64,000 nucleotides of DNA from NCBI RefSeq assembly GCF_022968795.1, contig NZ_JALJRB010000003.1, positions 1 through 64,000 of the forward strand. Direction: 5' to 3'. Shown piece by piece: positions 42,626-51,691 of the stretch. Each line of letters begins with the position of its first letter. Position 1 is the stretch's first letter. The notes under the pieces were generated by a model. That model was not told the DNA's origin. It worked only from the letters and a program-made list of their open reading frames with translations, and did not search any database. A program made the position numbers and the translations under genes. This stretch comes from Desulfatitalea alkaliphila. Lineage in GTDB: Bacteria; Desulfobacterota; Desulfobacteria; Desulfobacterales; Desulfosarcinaceae.

Positions 42626-45007
42626 TCATCCGCGCCAGAAATCGGCCAAGGCACCGCCCAGGGCGGCAGCATCCGCCACCTGCTGGACGTGCCAGGTGGA
42701 CGGCAACAAGGACCGGTAGCGCGGCGTCAAAAAACGCTGGTCCACCAACAGCACCGCGCCGCGGTCGCTTTCCGAACGGATCACCCGTCCCGCGGCCTGC
42801 AACACGCGGTTGATCCCGGGGTATTGGTAGGCAAAGGCGAAACCGCTGCCCCGGGTGCGGTCGAAGTGTTCCCGGATCAGCTCCCGCTCGGTGCCGATGC
42901 CGGGCAGCCCGACACCGACGATGGCCGCCCCGGAGAGCCGCTCGCCCTTCAAATCGATCCCTTCGCCGAAAATCCCGCCCATGACGGCAAAACCCACCAG
43001 GGTCGCCTCCCCCGAATCGTCGAATCGGGACAGGAAATCCTCCCGTTGCACTTCAGCCATGCCGCTGGTCTGCACCAATGTGGCCATTTGGGGAAAGCAC
43101 TCGCAGAAGCAATGGTGCACCATGGCCAGGTAGTCGTAGGAAGGAAAGAACAGCAGATAGTTGCCCGGCCGGGCGCACACCATGGCCCCGATGGTCCGGG
43201 TCACGGCGGCGCAGGAATCGGCCCGCTGCCGGTAAAGGGTGGAGATTCGCGGCGTCACGAAGACCGCCAGGTTGTCCCGCGGAAAAGGGGACGCCAGGGC
43301 GAGCCGCACCGTCTCGCTTTGCAGCCCCAGGGTGGTGCAAAAATAGTCGGCGGGCGTCAAGGTCGCGGAAAAGAGCGCCGCGCCGCCGCAGCGCCGCCAG
43401 CACGCTTGCAGGGCGAAGGAAGGATCCAGACAGTACAGCTTGATCTCGAAGTCGCGGCCCTCGCACCGAGCGATGGCGGCGTAGGCATCGGCATCCTGGG
43501 CGGCGGCGCTCACGAACCGGTGGCATTGGAAGAAAAAGTCCAGCACCTCCATTCGCAGCGGATCGGCCGGATTGCGCCGCAACCAGCGATCGGCCTTGCC
43601 CATGAAGGTCCAAAGCCTGTCCACCAGGGTACCGGGCATGCAGCGCTCGACGCATGTACCGCCGGCGGCCCGGCAATCGTCGCGCCGCGCCCGCATCCAG
43701 GATTGGATGGGGCCCAGGGCCCGATGGAGACCGGGCGCCCCATCCTTCACGCGGCGCCGCAAGGCCATCGGCGCCGCCAGGTCCAGGCGGGCCGAAAACA
43801 TCTCCCGGGCGCGATCCACCAGATTGTGCGCTTCATCCACCAAAACCGCCGGCCGCACCCCTTCGTCCCCGAAAAGGCGCCGCAGGACGACGTGGGGATC
43901 GAAGGCATAGTTGTAGTCCCCCACCATGCAATCGACCCAATCGAGCAGTTCCAGGGAGAAGGCGAAGGGGCACACGCGATGCTCCCGCGCGAGGGTTTCG
44001 ATGGCTTCGCGGTGCAGTGCGTCCTGCGCCAGGGCGGCGGCCAAGGCGTCGTTGAGCCGATCATAATACCCTTGGGCGAAGGGGCAGGCCTCCGGATCGC
44101 AATTGAAGGTCTCCGACAGACAGATCTTCTCCTTGGCGGTCAGCACCACCCACTTGAGCCGCATGCCGCCCTCGGCCAAGGTGCGCAGGGCGTCACGGGC
44201 CGCCATGCAGCCCGTCGTGCGGGCCGTGAGGAAAGCCACCTTGCTGGCATGGCCTTCACCCAGGGCTTTGATGGCGGGAAACAGGGCGGCCATGGTCTTG
44301 CCGATGCCGGTGGCCGCCTGGATCATCGCGTGTCCCGCATCCCGCACGGCGCGATATACCGCCACGGCCATCTCCCGCTGCCCGGTGCGATAAGCGCCGA
44401 AGGGAAACGCAAGCCCTTTGAGGCTCTGGTCCCGCGTCCGCAACCATTGGGCGTGCCGCTCCAACCAGGGCAGGTAACGCGCCATCAATCCCTCGAAAAA
44501 GAGGGTCAAATCGGCCATGGCCATGGACCGCGCCAGCACCCGCTCCTTGCCGCTTTCGGCATGCACATAGGTCAGGTGCACCTCCACCGTCGCCAATCCT
44601 TCCTGCATTCCCCATAAATAGGCATAGCACTGGGCTTGTCCCCAATGCACGGGCGACGGCGCCGCCGCCACCTCCTTCAGGGGGCGCCGGGTGGTTTTGA
44701 TCTCCTCGACCACCGCTCCGTTATCATGCTGCAGCACACCATCGATGCGCCCGCCGATGCTCAGATCGAACGATGGGTGGTGGATGGTGTGCTGGACCGG
44801 CACCTCCGCTTGGTAATGGTCCGGGCGCCGTTGCTGGACGCGCTGGTGGGCCCGAATGCCCTCGAGGGCGCCGGCGCCGGCCATGTCGTTCAAGCGCAGG
44901 TCGCCGCAGCGCAGCAGGAAATCAACCAGGGTGCGCACGGCCACTTGAAAGGTCGGCTTGTCGCCGGCCGTGACCGGTTGTCGCGCTTTGGCGGCGGAAC
45001 GGGTCAA
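42626..45007 (-). CDS. PD-(D/E)XK nuclease domain fused to Fe-S superfamily-2 helicase (DinG/XPD-like)
   Basis: About 790 residues. The N-terminal 150 residues contain GGRIDGVLQHDNGAVVEEIK followed by GQAQCYAYLWG, the D...E.K and Q...Y pattern of a PD-(D/E)XK nuclease. The rest is a helicase: Walker A QAATGIGKT, Fe-S cluster cysteines beginning with CDPEACPFA and ending with the later CPFAFSLE, DEAH box VLVDEAHNL, and a C-terminal motor ending in GRVIRSESDRGAV and QRFLTPRY. Family members unwind damaged or looped DNA. I propose a TTG start that overlaps the stop of the preceding lipoprotein gene (TTGA); a GTG near 44944 is an alternative. Confidence 0.85.
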   Translation of the reverse strand: MTRSAAKARQPVTAGDKPTFQVAVRTLVDFLLRCGDLRLNDMAGAGALEGIRAHQRVQQRRPDHYQAEVPVQHTIHHPSFDLSIGGRIDGVLQHDNGAVVEEIKTTRRPLKEVAAAPSPVHWGQAQCYAYLWGMQEGLATVEVHLTYVHAESGKERVLARSMAMADLTLFFEGLMARYLPWLERHAQWLRTRDQSLKGLAFPFGAYRTGQREMAVAVYRAVRDAGHAMIQAATGIGKTMAALFPAIKALGEGHASKVAFLTARTTGCMAARDALRTLAEGGMRLKWVVLTAKEKICLSETFNCDPEACPFAQGYYDRLNDALAAALAQDALHREAIETLAREHRVCPFAFSLELLDWVDCMVGDYNYAFDPHVVLRRLFGDEGVRPAVLVDEAHNLVDRAREMFSARLDLAAPMALRRRVKDGAPGLHRALGPIQSWMRARRDDCRAAGGTCVERCMPGTLVDRLWTFMGKADRWLRRNPADPLRMEVLDFFFQCHRFVSAAAQDADAYAAIARCEGRDFEIKLYCLDPSFALQACWRRCGGAALFSATLTPADYFCTTLGLQSETVRLALASPFPRDNLAVFVTPRISTLYRQRADSCAAVTRTIGAMVCARPGNYLLFFPSYDYLAMVHHCFCECFPQMATLVQTSGMAEVQREDFLSRFDDSGEATLVGFAVMGGIFGEGIDLKGERLSGAAIVGVGLPGIGTERELIREHFDRTRGSGFAFAYQYPGINRVLQAAGRVIRSESDRGAVLLVDQRFLTPRYRSLLPSTWHVQQVADAAALGGALADFWRG

Positions 45008-45306
45008 GGGGAGCAATGATAGGCTTGGGCGGCCGCGGAGTTGTCGGTTCGATGCAGCCACACCAGGTGGGTGGCGCCCAGTTGCGCGGCGCGGTTGGTC
45101 ACGGCCCGCAGCATGGACCGGCGCGCCCAGAAAACCGACACTTGCCCGGCATCGGCGGTTTCCGTCACCATCCCCAGAAAGCGGCACTCGGCCACCATGG
45201 CGGGGGAACTGTCGACCAGTCCCGTTCCGCGGACGGCGGCACAGCCCGCCGGCAGCAGCAAGGCGATGATGAACAACAGGAAGGTCAGTCTTTCACGGGT
45301 GCGCAT
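45004..45306 (-). CDS. Small outer-membrane-type lipoprotein (DUF4156-like)
   Basis: A 100-residue lipoprotein with signal MRTRERLTFLLFIIALLLPA and lipobox LPAGC (modified Cys 22). The mature domain (VAECRFLGMVTETADAG, then NRAAQLGATHLVWLHRTDNS, ending AAAQAYHCSP) fits the RcsF/DUF4156-like fold with a conserved N-A-A-..-GAT-H pattern and two Cys. GGGAG precedes the ATG. Its stop codon overlaps the proposed start of the helicase gene, though the functional link is unclear. Confidence 0.75.
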   Translation of the reverse strand: MRTRERLTFLLFIIALLLPAGCAAVRGTGLVDSSPAMVAECRFLGMVTETADAGQVSVFWARRSMLRAVTNRAAQLGATHLVWLHRTDNSAAAQAYHCSP

Positions 45307-45400
45307 ACCGGGTTGACTCCCATGGGGAAATGCACAGTTTAGGATGCTTTTGATATACAATTGTGTTAAAAAGAATGTCAATCATCATCGGGAGGCGAGG

Positions 45401-46357
45401 ATGCAGCACAGACGGTTGGGAAGCACCGACATTCAACTTTCGACCATCATCATGGGCACTTGGCAAGCCGGCAAGGCGATGTGGACCGGCATCGACGACA
45501 ACCAGACGCGACGGGCCATGCGCGCGGCACTGGATGCCGGCATCACCACCTTCGATACGGCCGAAGTATATGGCAACGGCCATTCCGAGAGAATCGTCGC
45601 CCAGGCGCTTTCCGACGTGCGCGACCAGGTGGTGCTGGCCACCAAGGTGTTTTCCAACCACCTCAAATACGACCAGGTGATCGCCGCCTGCGAGCGCTCG
45701 CTGAAAAACCTGGCCACCGACCACATCGATCTTTACCAAATCCACTGGCCGCCGGGTTCCTTCGGTCACCCCAAGGTGCCGCTGGAAGAGACCATGCGGG
45801 CCATGGTGGATCTGAAAAAACAGGGTAAAATCCGCGCCATCGGGGTTTCCAATTTCAATCGGGAGCAGATGACCGAAGCGGCAAGCTACGGCCCCATCGA
45901 AAGCCTCCAACCGCCCTACTCCCTCTTCTGGCGCGGCATGGAAAAGGAAGCGGCGCCCTATTGCCAGGCGCAGGGCATGACGGTGCTGGCCTACTCTCCC
46001 ATGGCCCAGGGGCTGCTCACGGGAAAATTCGGTCCCGACCATCAATTCGAAAAAGGGGACCACCGATCGGGCAACCGCCTGTTCCAACCCGACCATTTCC
46101 AACGTGTGCAGGCGGCCCTGGAACAATTGCGCCCCATCGCCGCCAAACATGAAATCACCTTGGGGCAACTGGCCCTGGCCTGGGTGATCGCCCAGCCCGA
46201 CACATGTGCCATCGCCGGCGCACGCAATCCTGAACAGGCCGTCCAGAATGCCGCCGCGGGCGATGTCCGCCTATCCCCGGAGGACCTGGCCGCCATGGAC
46301 CGGATCGGCCGTACCGTCACCGACCATTTGGACGACAATCCGGTGCTGTGGGGTTGA
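45401..46357 (+). CDS. Aldo/keto reductase
   Basis: A 318-residue NADPH-dependent oxidoreductase of the AKR fold. The catalytic tetrad can be placed: Asp and Tyr in FDTAEVYGNGHSE, Lys in VLATKVFSNH and His in YQIHWPPG. The phosphate-binding end region PDTCAIAGARNPEQAVQN is present. It is similar in length and sequence to YajO/Tas/YghZ-like general-stress AKRs. GGGAGGCGAGG precedes the ATG. Substrate unknown. Confidence 0.92.
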   Translation: MQHRRLGSTDIQLSTIIMGTWQAGKAMWTGIDDNQTRRAMRAALDAGITTFDTAEVYGNGHSERIVAQALSDVRDQVVLATKVFSNHLKYDQVIAACERSLKNLATDHIDLYQIHWPPGSFGHPKVPLEETMRAMVDLKKQGKIRAIGVSNFNREQMTEAASYGPIESLQPPYSLFWRGMEKEAAPYCQAQGMTVLAYSPMAQGLLTGKFGPDHQFEKGDHRSGNRLFQPDHFQRVQAALEQLRPIAAKHEITLGQLALAWVIAQPDTCAIAGARNPEQAVQNAAAGDVRLSPEDLAAMDRIGRTVTDHLDDNPVLWG

Positions 46358-46456
46358 GCGCGTGCGCTTCCTTTGCAACCACGGCAAGGGGCCGGCTGCA
46401 ACGCCGGCGGCGGGGTTTGCCTGCATAAACCATGAACACCGCAACCGAAAGTCGTT

Positions 46457-47302
46457 ATGAACAACCGTCCCGTGCGCAACTCGATTCTGTGCCCCAACTG
46501 CCGCAAGCTGGTCAGCAGCGATGAAGCCCGTTGTCCCCATTGCGGCATTCCTTCGCCCGGCTCGCGCCTGAAGAACAACGCCCTGACCCGGGGGTGGGGA
46601 TCGGGAGAGTCGTTGGTGCTCATCGTCATCTACGTCAACATCGGCATGTACTTGATAAGCCTGCTGCTCAATCCGCGCATGATGGGCATGGGCCTCAACC
46701 CCTTCGGCCTGCTAGCGCCGGACCACCGCAGCCTGGCGGTCCTGGGCGCCACCGGCACCCTTTTAATGAACCAATCGGCCGGCTGGTGGACCCTGCTGAC
46801 GGCCAACTATCTGCACGGCTCCGTGCTGCACATCTTCTTCAACATGATGGCGCTGTACCACATCAGTCCCCTGATCACCCAGCTCTTCGGCCCCTACCGA
46901 TATTTCGCCATCTACACCCTCAGCGGCATGGGCGGTTTCTGGATCTCCTACATGGCCGGCATCCCCCTGACCATCGGCGCCTCGGCGGCCCTTTGCGGCC
47001 TGATCGGCGCGGCCCTGTACTACGGCCGCAGCCGCGGCGGCATTTTCGGACAGACCATCTACAAGCAGGTCGGCATTTGGGCCCTGTTCATCCTGGTGTT
47101 CGGCCTCCTGGTGCAGGGCATCAACAATTGGGCCCACATCGGCGGCATGGCCACCGGCGCCCTGATGGCCTTGGCCCTGGGGTATCACGAGAGAATCCGC
47201 GAAAAGCTGGCTCACCGGCTGCTGGCCGCCGGCTGCATGCTGGCGACCGCCCTGGCGCTTCTGTGGGCGCTCTTCCGGGGCGTGATGTACTGGTTTTCAT
47301 AA
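46457..47302 (+). CDS. Rhomboid intramembrane protease with N-terminal zinc ribbon
   Basis: A 281-residue membrane protein. Residues 1-35 form a zinc ribbon (ILCPNCRKLVSSDEARCPHCG), followed by about six membrane helices. Rhomboid features are LTANYLHGSVLHIFFNMMAL (HxxxxHxxxN), the nucleophile Ser in TIGASAALCGLIGA (GxSx) and the catalytic His in NNWAHIGGMATG. The cytosolic zinc ribbon is an extra module that may bind substrate or a regulator. No strong ribosome site is visible. It lies 29 nt before the GcvT-SHMT gene, on the same strand. Confidence 0.92.
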   Translation: MNNRPVRNSILCPNCRKLVSSDEARCPHCGIPSPGSRLKNNALTRGWGSGESLVLIVIYVNIGMYLISLLLNPRMMGMGLNPFGLLAPDHRSLAVLGATGTLLMNQSAGWWTLLTANYLHGSVLHIFFNMMALYHISPLITQLFGPYRYFAIYTLSGMGGFWISYMAGIPLTIGASAALCGLIGAALYYGRSRGGIFGQTIYKQVGIWALFILVFGLLVQGINNWAHIGGMATGALMALALGYHERIREKLAHRLLAAGCMLATALALLWALFRGVMYWFS

Positions 47303-47331
47303 GCAAACCATAGAAGAAAGGATTCCCGCCC

Positions 47332-49995
47332 ATGGCATCCTTGCTGCGCACGCCGCTATTCGCCCGGCATCAGGCGCTGAACGGCCAAATGGTGCCCTTC
47401 GGCGGCTGGGAAATGCCGCTGCACTACAGCGCCGGCATCCTCCAGGAGCATCTGGCCACCCGGCGCGCCGCCGGTTTGTTCGATGTCTCCCACATGGGCC
47501 GTTTCACCATCACGGGCAAGGAAGCACTGCCTTTCCTGCAGCATGTGCTGACCAACAACGCCGGCGCCCTGGAGCTCAACGAAAGCCAGTACACCCTGCT
47601 GGCCACCCCCGACGGCGGCGCCCTGGACGATGCCTATCTCTACCGCTTCTTCGAAGACCGTTACCTGCTGGTGGTCAACGCCGCCAATCGCCCGGCCGAC
47701 TGGGATCACTTACAACAGGTGCGGGCACATTTCCAGGATGTGCGTCTAACAGACGTCACCATGGACATGGCCATGCTCAGCCTCCAGGGGCCGCGTTCCA
47801 AAAAGATGCTTGCGGCATTGCTGGAAGACGGCGCCTTGCCCGAGCCCCGGCGCAACGCCTTGAGCATCGCCCGTTGCGCCGGCGTTGAAGTATGGATCGG
47901 ACGCACCGGTTACACCGGCGAGCCCCTCTGCTTCGAGCTGTTTCTGCCGGCCACCGCCGTCACCGATCTCTGGAATCGCCTGCTGGACCAGGGCGCCCAT
48001 CCCGTGGGTCTCGGCGCGCGGGACACGTTGCGCCTGGAAGCGGGGCTCCCTTTGTACGGCCACGAACTGGGCGCCGATCCGGCGGGCGACACCATCCCCG
48101 TCTTTGCTTCGCCACTGGCGCGGCATGCCGTGAGCTTCTCTCCGTTGAAGGGCGATTTCATCGGCCAGAACCCGCTCCATCGCCAATTCATGGCCCAGCG
48201 GGCTTTCCTGGAGGGCAACTTCCACCGGTTGCCCGATCTGCCCCGCATGCTGCGCACCGTGGAAGTGATCGACAAAGGGATCGCCCGCGCCGGTGCGGCG
48301 GTCTTCCAAGGGAAGCAACAAATCGGATGGGTCACCAGCGGTACCATGGTGCCCCACTGGGTGTTCGAAGGGCAAGGGCTCTCGGCGGTAATGACCGAGC
48401 GCACCGAGCGCCGCGCCATCGCCTTGGTGCTGATCGACAGCCAAGTGGCGGAAGGAGAGATCGTCACCATCGACGTACGCGGCAAACCCCTGCGGGCCGG
48501 CGTCATGCCCTACCTGCTGCGCAGCGAAGCGCCCCCCTTCGCCCGACCCATCACATGGGCCCTTTATCGTCGGCAGCAACAGGCCGCTGCGATAGAACGC
48601 AACCGCGAGGAGGCCGCCAACCGGGTGCGCCACTGGGTACAGCGAGCCGTCGAAAACCACCGCTGGCGCCAGGAGCAGTGCATCAACCTGATTCCGTCGG
48701 AACAGACCCCCTCGCGCCTGGTGCGCCTGCTCTCCATCACCGACCCGGCGGGCCGCTACGCGGAACACAAAAAGGTGAAGGCCTTTGCCGACGCCGAGGT
48801 GTTCTACTACCAGGGCACCGACTTCATCGCGGCGGTGGAAGCCGCCCTGGCCCGGGAGATGGCCCTTTTTCTCGGCTGCCGCCAAGTGGAAACCCGCCCC
48901 GTTTCCGGCCAGATGGCCAACATGGTCGTTTTCAGCGCCATGGTGGACCACATCAATCGCGCCGATCGCAAGAGCGAACAACGCCGCCTGCGCCATGTGA
49001 TGAACCACCACATCATCAAGGGCGGTCATTTGAGCGCCCAGCCCATGGGGGCCTTGCGCGACTACATCATGCGCGATCCGGTCACCGAGCGCCCGGCGGT
49101 GATCAACTTTCCCGTGCTGCCCAACAACCCCTACACCATCGATGTGGCCGCCTGCCGCCCGCTGCTGGAACGCTACCAACCCGAGCTGGTGATTCTGGGC
49201 AAAAGCATGACCCTGCACCGGGAACCCGTTGCCGACCTGCGCCGCATGATCGACAAACTGCAGCTCGACACGGTGTTGATGGTGGACATGGCCCACGTAC
49301 TGGGCCTGTACGGTCCCCACTTCCAGGCCCCCTTCGCCGAAGGGGCCGACCTGTTGACCGGCTCGACCCACAAGACCTTTTTCGGCACCCAGCGCGGCAT
49401 TGTGGCCGGCAACGGCCATCCGGACCGGCCGGAAGAGGCGGCGCTGTGGGAGGCCGTGCAGCGACGCGCCTTCCCCGGGGCGGTCAGCAACCACCATCTG
49501 GGCACCCTGCTGGGGCTGCTTGCGGCCGCCATCGAAATGAACGCCTTCAAAGAGCGCTACCAGCCGCAGGTGATCGCCAATGCCAAGGCCTTCGCCCGCT
49601 CCCTGCACGCATGCGGCCTGAAGGTGGCCGGCGACCCGAACATGGACTTCACCGAGACCCACCAGGTGATCGTGCAGGTGGGCTACGGCCAAGGACCTGA
49701 CATCGCCCGCCAGCTGGAAGAGAACCACATCATCTGCAACTACCAGGCGGGTCCCGATGAGGAAGGGTTCACCGCATCGGGCGCCCTGCGCCTGGGCGTC
49801 GCCGAAATGACCCGCTTCGGCATGCAACCCGAGGATTTCCAAACCTTGGCCCAGCTCATGGCGGACGTCATCCTGCACGCCAAAACCGTCAAGGACCCGG
49901 TCCGCCGTCTGCGGGAAGGCTTCCTGCGGATGCGGTTCTGTTTCGACGACGACGCGACCGACCAACTGCTGGAGCAGCTCCATCGGCTGCTTTAG
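47332..49995 (+). CDS. GcvT-SHMT fusion (aminomethyltransferase + serine hydroxymethyltransferase-like)
   Basis: An 887-residue fusion. Residues about 1-370 are a glycine-cleavage T protein (folate-binding region with GLFDVSHMGRF, GRTGYTGEP and RDTLRLEAGLPLYGHEL). Residues about 410-880 resemble serine hydroxymethyltransferase (INLIPSEQTPSRLV; PLP Lys K681 in GSTHKTFFGTQRG), though with more divergence than a housekeeping GlyA. Both halves exchange one-carbon units via tetrahydrofolate: T protein takes the methylene from aminomethyl-lipoyl-H protein, and SHMT joins it to glycine to make serine. A fusion would channel methylene-THF. No H or P protein gene is nearby. Whether the SHMT half is active is not certain. 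Confidence 0.88.
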   Translation: MASLLRTPLFARHQALNGQMVPFGGWEMPLHYSAGILQEHLATRRAAGLFDVSHMGRFTITGKEALPFLQHVLTNNAGALELNESQYTLLATPDGGALDDAYLYRFFEDRYLLVVNAANRPADWDHLQQVRAHFQDVRLTDVTMDMAMLSLQGPRSKKMLAALLEDGALPEPRRNALSIARCAGVEVWIGRTGYTGEPLCFELFLPATAVTDLWNRLLDQGAHPVGLGARDTLRLEAGLPLYGHELGADPAGDTIPVFASPLARHAVSFSPLKGDFIGQNPLHRQFMAQRAFLEGNFHRLPDLPRMLRTVEVIDKGIARAGAAVFQGKQQIGWVTSGTMVPHWVFEGQGLSAVMTERTERRAIALVLIDSQVAEGEIVTIDVRGKPLRAGVMPYLLRSEAPPFARPITWALYRRQQQAAAIERNREEAANRVRHWVQRAVENHRWRQEQCINLIPSEQTPSRLVRLLSITDPAGRYAEHKKVKAFADAEVFYYQGTDFIAAVEAALAREMALFLGCRQVETRPVSGQMANMVVFSAMVDHINRADRKSEQRRLRHVMNHHIIKGGHLSAQPMGALRDYIMRDPVTERPAVINFPVLPNNPYTIDVAACRPLLERYQPELVILGKSMTLHREPVADLRRMIDKLQLDTVLMVDMAHVLGLYGPHFQAPFAEGADLLTGSTHKTFFGTQRGIVAGNGHPDRPEEAALWEAVQRRAFPGAVSNHHLGTLLGLLAAAIEMNAFKERYQPQVIANAKAFARSLHACGLKVAGDPNMDFTETHQVIVQVGYGQGPDIARQLEENHIICNYQAGPDEEGFTASGALRLGVAEMTRFGMQPEDFQTLAQLMADVILHAKTVKDPVRRLREGFLRMRFCFDDDATDQLLEQLHRLL

Positions 49996-50058
49996 GTTAT
50001 CTCAGAGGCGGGGCGCCCTATCGTCCTGCTTGCAAAGTGACACGGAAGGGATGCAGAG

Positions 50059-50112
50059 CAATCGAATGTAGAAATCAAGTGGAAAGGATTTTGAAAAGGT
50101 CGCCATTGTCCC
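50059..50112. repeat. 54-bp dispersed repeat, copy B
   Basis: Gap-free partner of 35154-35207, differing at roughly eight positions. Both share the order 54-bp unit then GGGCACGGC palindrome, at different spacing. Confidence 0.75.
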
Positions 50113-50208
50113 ACGCCCCCGAGCAAAGAGTGGAGATATAATGTGTTTTGGAGGTGTCGGGGGTGACACCCGCAGTGGCACCAAACACAATATGGACGCG
50201 TCTCCCCC

Positions 50209-50232
50209 GTAGGGGCACGGCACGACGTGCCC
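50209..50232. repeat. GGGCACGGC palindrome (single copy)
   Basis: Begins GTAGGGGCACGGCACGACGT and ends in GCCC. It is the same REP-like element as at 35366, with one base change that weakens the hairpin. Confidence 0.7.
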
Positions 50233-50348
50233 TTGCCCCGGGATGCACCGTCGCCATGCGATTCGGTCCCACGGACAGAATCATTCGCAAGGGCCCTGGA
50301 ACGGGCCATCAAACAACCCAACAATCGAGGCGTAAAGGAGGTCCGACC

Positions 50349-50882
50349 ATGCGTTTATCAGGAAGCACCGTCGCCGTACTATTGGCCGAAGGGGTGGAGG
50401 ACCTGGAATTCTATGTACCGTTCATGCGACTGCAGGAAGAAGGCGCCCGGGTGATCGGCGCCGGCCTCGCCCTGACCCCCGTTCGCGGTAAAAACGGGTT
50501 GGTCATCACCCCCACCGCCACCATCGACACCCTGGATCCCGCCAAGCTGCTGGGCCTGGTGATACCGGGCGGCTGGGCGCCGGACAAACTGCGCCGCGAC
50601 CCGGTGGTCATCGATCTGGTCAAGGACCTGGACAGCGAGGAAAAGCCCATCGGCATCATCTGCCACGGCGGGTCGGTGGCGGTATCGGCCGACATTGTCC
50701 GGGGCCGGCGCGCCACCGGCTCCAAGGGCATCAAGGATGACCTGGTCAACGCCGGCGCCATTTGGGTGAACGAACCCGCCTTCCGCGACGGTCATCTGGT
50801 GTGGGGTCGCGTGGTGGCCGATATCCCCGACTTCTGCCGCTTGCTGGTGGCAGCGCTAGTGGAGCGTCACGTGGAAGGCTGA
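50349..50882 (+). CDS. DJ-1/PfpI-family protein
   Basis: A 177-residue protein of the PfpI/YhbO type. It has the family start VAVLLAEGVEDLEFYVPFMRLQEEG and the nucleophile elbow IGIICHGGSVAVSA with the catalytic Cys followed by His. The region GGWAPDKLRRDPVVIDLV supplies the usual oligomer contact. Members act as deglycases, chaperones or amidases; the specific activity is debated. A strong AAAGGAGG site lies just before the ATG. It is followed by a cytochrome b gene on the same strand. Confidence 0.93.
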   Translation: MRLSGSTVAVLLAEGVEDLEFYVPFMRLQEEGARVIGAGLALTPVRGKNGLVITPTATIDTLDPAKLLGLVIPGGWAPDKLRRDPVVIDLVKDLDSEEKPIGIICHGGSVAVSADIVRGRRATGSKGIKDDLVNAGAIWVNEPAFRDGHLVWGRVVADIPDFCRLLVAALVERHVEG

Positions 50883-50966
50883 GCGCCGCAACGCGAATTG
50901 AATAAGGAGGCCCTGCCTTCCGGTACTGAAACAAGATCGGTTCAGCAATAGATCGGGGAGAAAAGC

Positions 50967-51671
50967 ATGCGCAAGAAGGATTCGACGTCGGCAACTGATA
51001 GCGCTTCCGTGCAACCGGTCAAGGTGTGGGATTTGCCCGTGCGGCTCTTTCACTGGCTGTTGGTCGCCCTGGTGGTCACTTCCTTCGTGACCGGCAACAT
51101 GGGCGGCAATGCCATGCAGAACCACATGCGCAGCGGCTATGCCATCCTGGCCTTGCTGCTGTTTCGCATCATCTGGGGGCTGGTGGGCAGCCGCACCGCA
51201 CGCTTCAGTGATTTCATCCACGGCCCGGTATCCGCCTGGCGTTATGCCAAAGGTTTGTTCAGCAAAAACGGAAAGCGGCATCTGGGCCACAACCCTTTGG
51301 GCGGTTGGTCGATCCTGGCCATGCTGCTGGCGCTGCTGCTCCAGGCGGGCACCGGCATGTTCGCCGATGACGCCATTCTCACACGGGGACCGCTCGCCTT
51401 GTGGGTCGGCAGCGATACCAGCAGCGCGCTGACCATCGTGCACCTGCTCAACAAGTACCTGATCGTCGGCCTGGTGGCGCTGCACCTGCTGGCGGTGCTC
51501 TTCTACCTGGTGGTCAAAAGGGAGAACCTGATCACCCCAATGATCACCGGCATAAAGCAGTGGCACGGTCCGCTGCCGCGAACCGTGCCCATGGCCCCTG
51601 TCTGGCTGGCGGGCATCCTGGCCGCCCTGGCCGCCCTGGCGGTCTATATGCTGGTGCAAGCAGGCGGCTGA
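50967..51671 (+). CDS. Cytochrome b561/Ni-Fe-hydrogenase-type membrane cytochrome b
   Basis: A 234-residue membrane protein with about five hydrophobic helices and the motif VWDLPVRLFHWLLVALVV, which opens the bacterial cytochrome b561/HyaC-like family. Further likely haem-binding His lie in HLLNKYLIVGLVALHLLAVL (second pair). It would carry electrons between quinone and a periplasmic partner, often a c-type cytochrome. No such partner is encoded next to it; the monohaem cytochrome c' gene lies about 2 kb away on the other strand. GGGGAG precedes the ATG. Confidence 0.88.
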   Translation: MRKKDSTSATDSASVQPVKVWDLPVRLFHWLLVALVVTSFVTGNMGGNAMQNHMRSGYAILALLLFRIIWGLVGSRTARFSDFIHGPVSAWRYAKGLFSKNGKRHLGHNPLGGWSILAMLLALLLQAGTGMFADDAILTRGPLALWVGSDTSSALTIVHLLNKYLIVGLVALHLLAVLFYLVVKRENLITPMITGIKQWHGPLPRTVPMAPVWLAGILAALAALAVYMLVQAGG

Positions 51672-51691
51672 ACCCCCGCGGCGAATGGTTT

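Larger units (their letters stand above)
49996..50348. other. Gene-free interval with dispersed repeats
   Basis: About 350 bases with no gene; the ribosome site of the next gene lies at its right edge. It contains copy B of the 54-bp repeat and one GGGCACGGC palindrome, the same two families found near 35.2 kb. Confidence 0.65.

Noticed and set aside
47332-49995. Frameshift between separate gcvT and glyA genes
   Set aside because: The frame is open through both domains with a plausible linker and the GcvT end intact, so a genuine fusion is the simpler reading.
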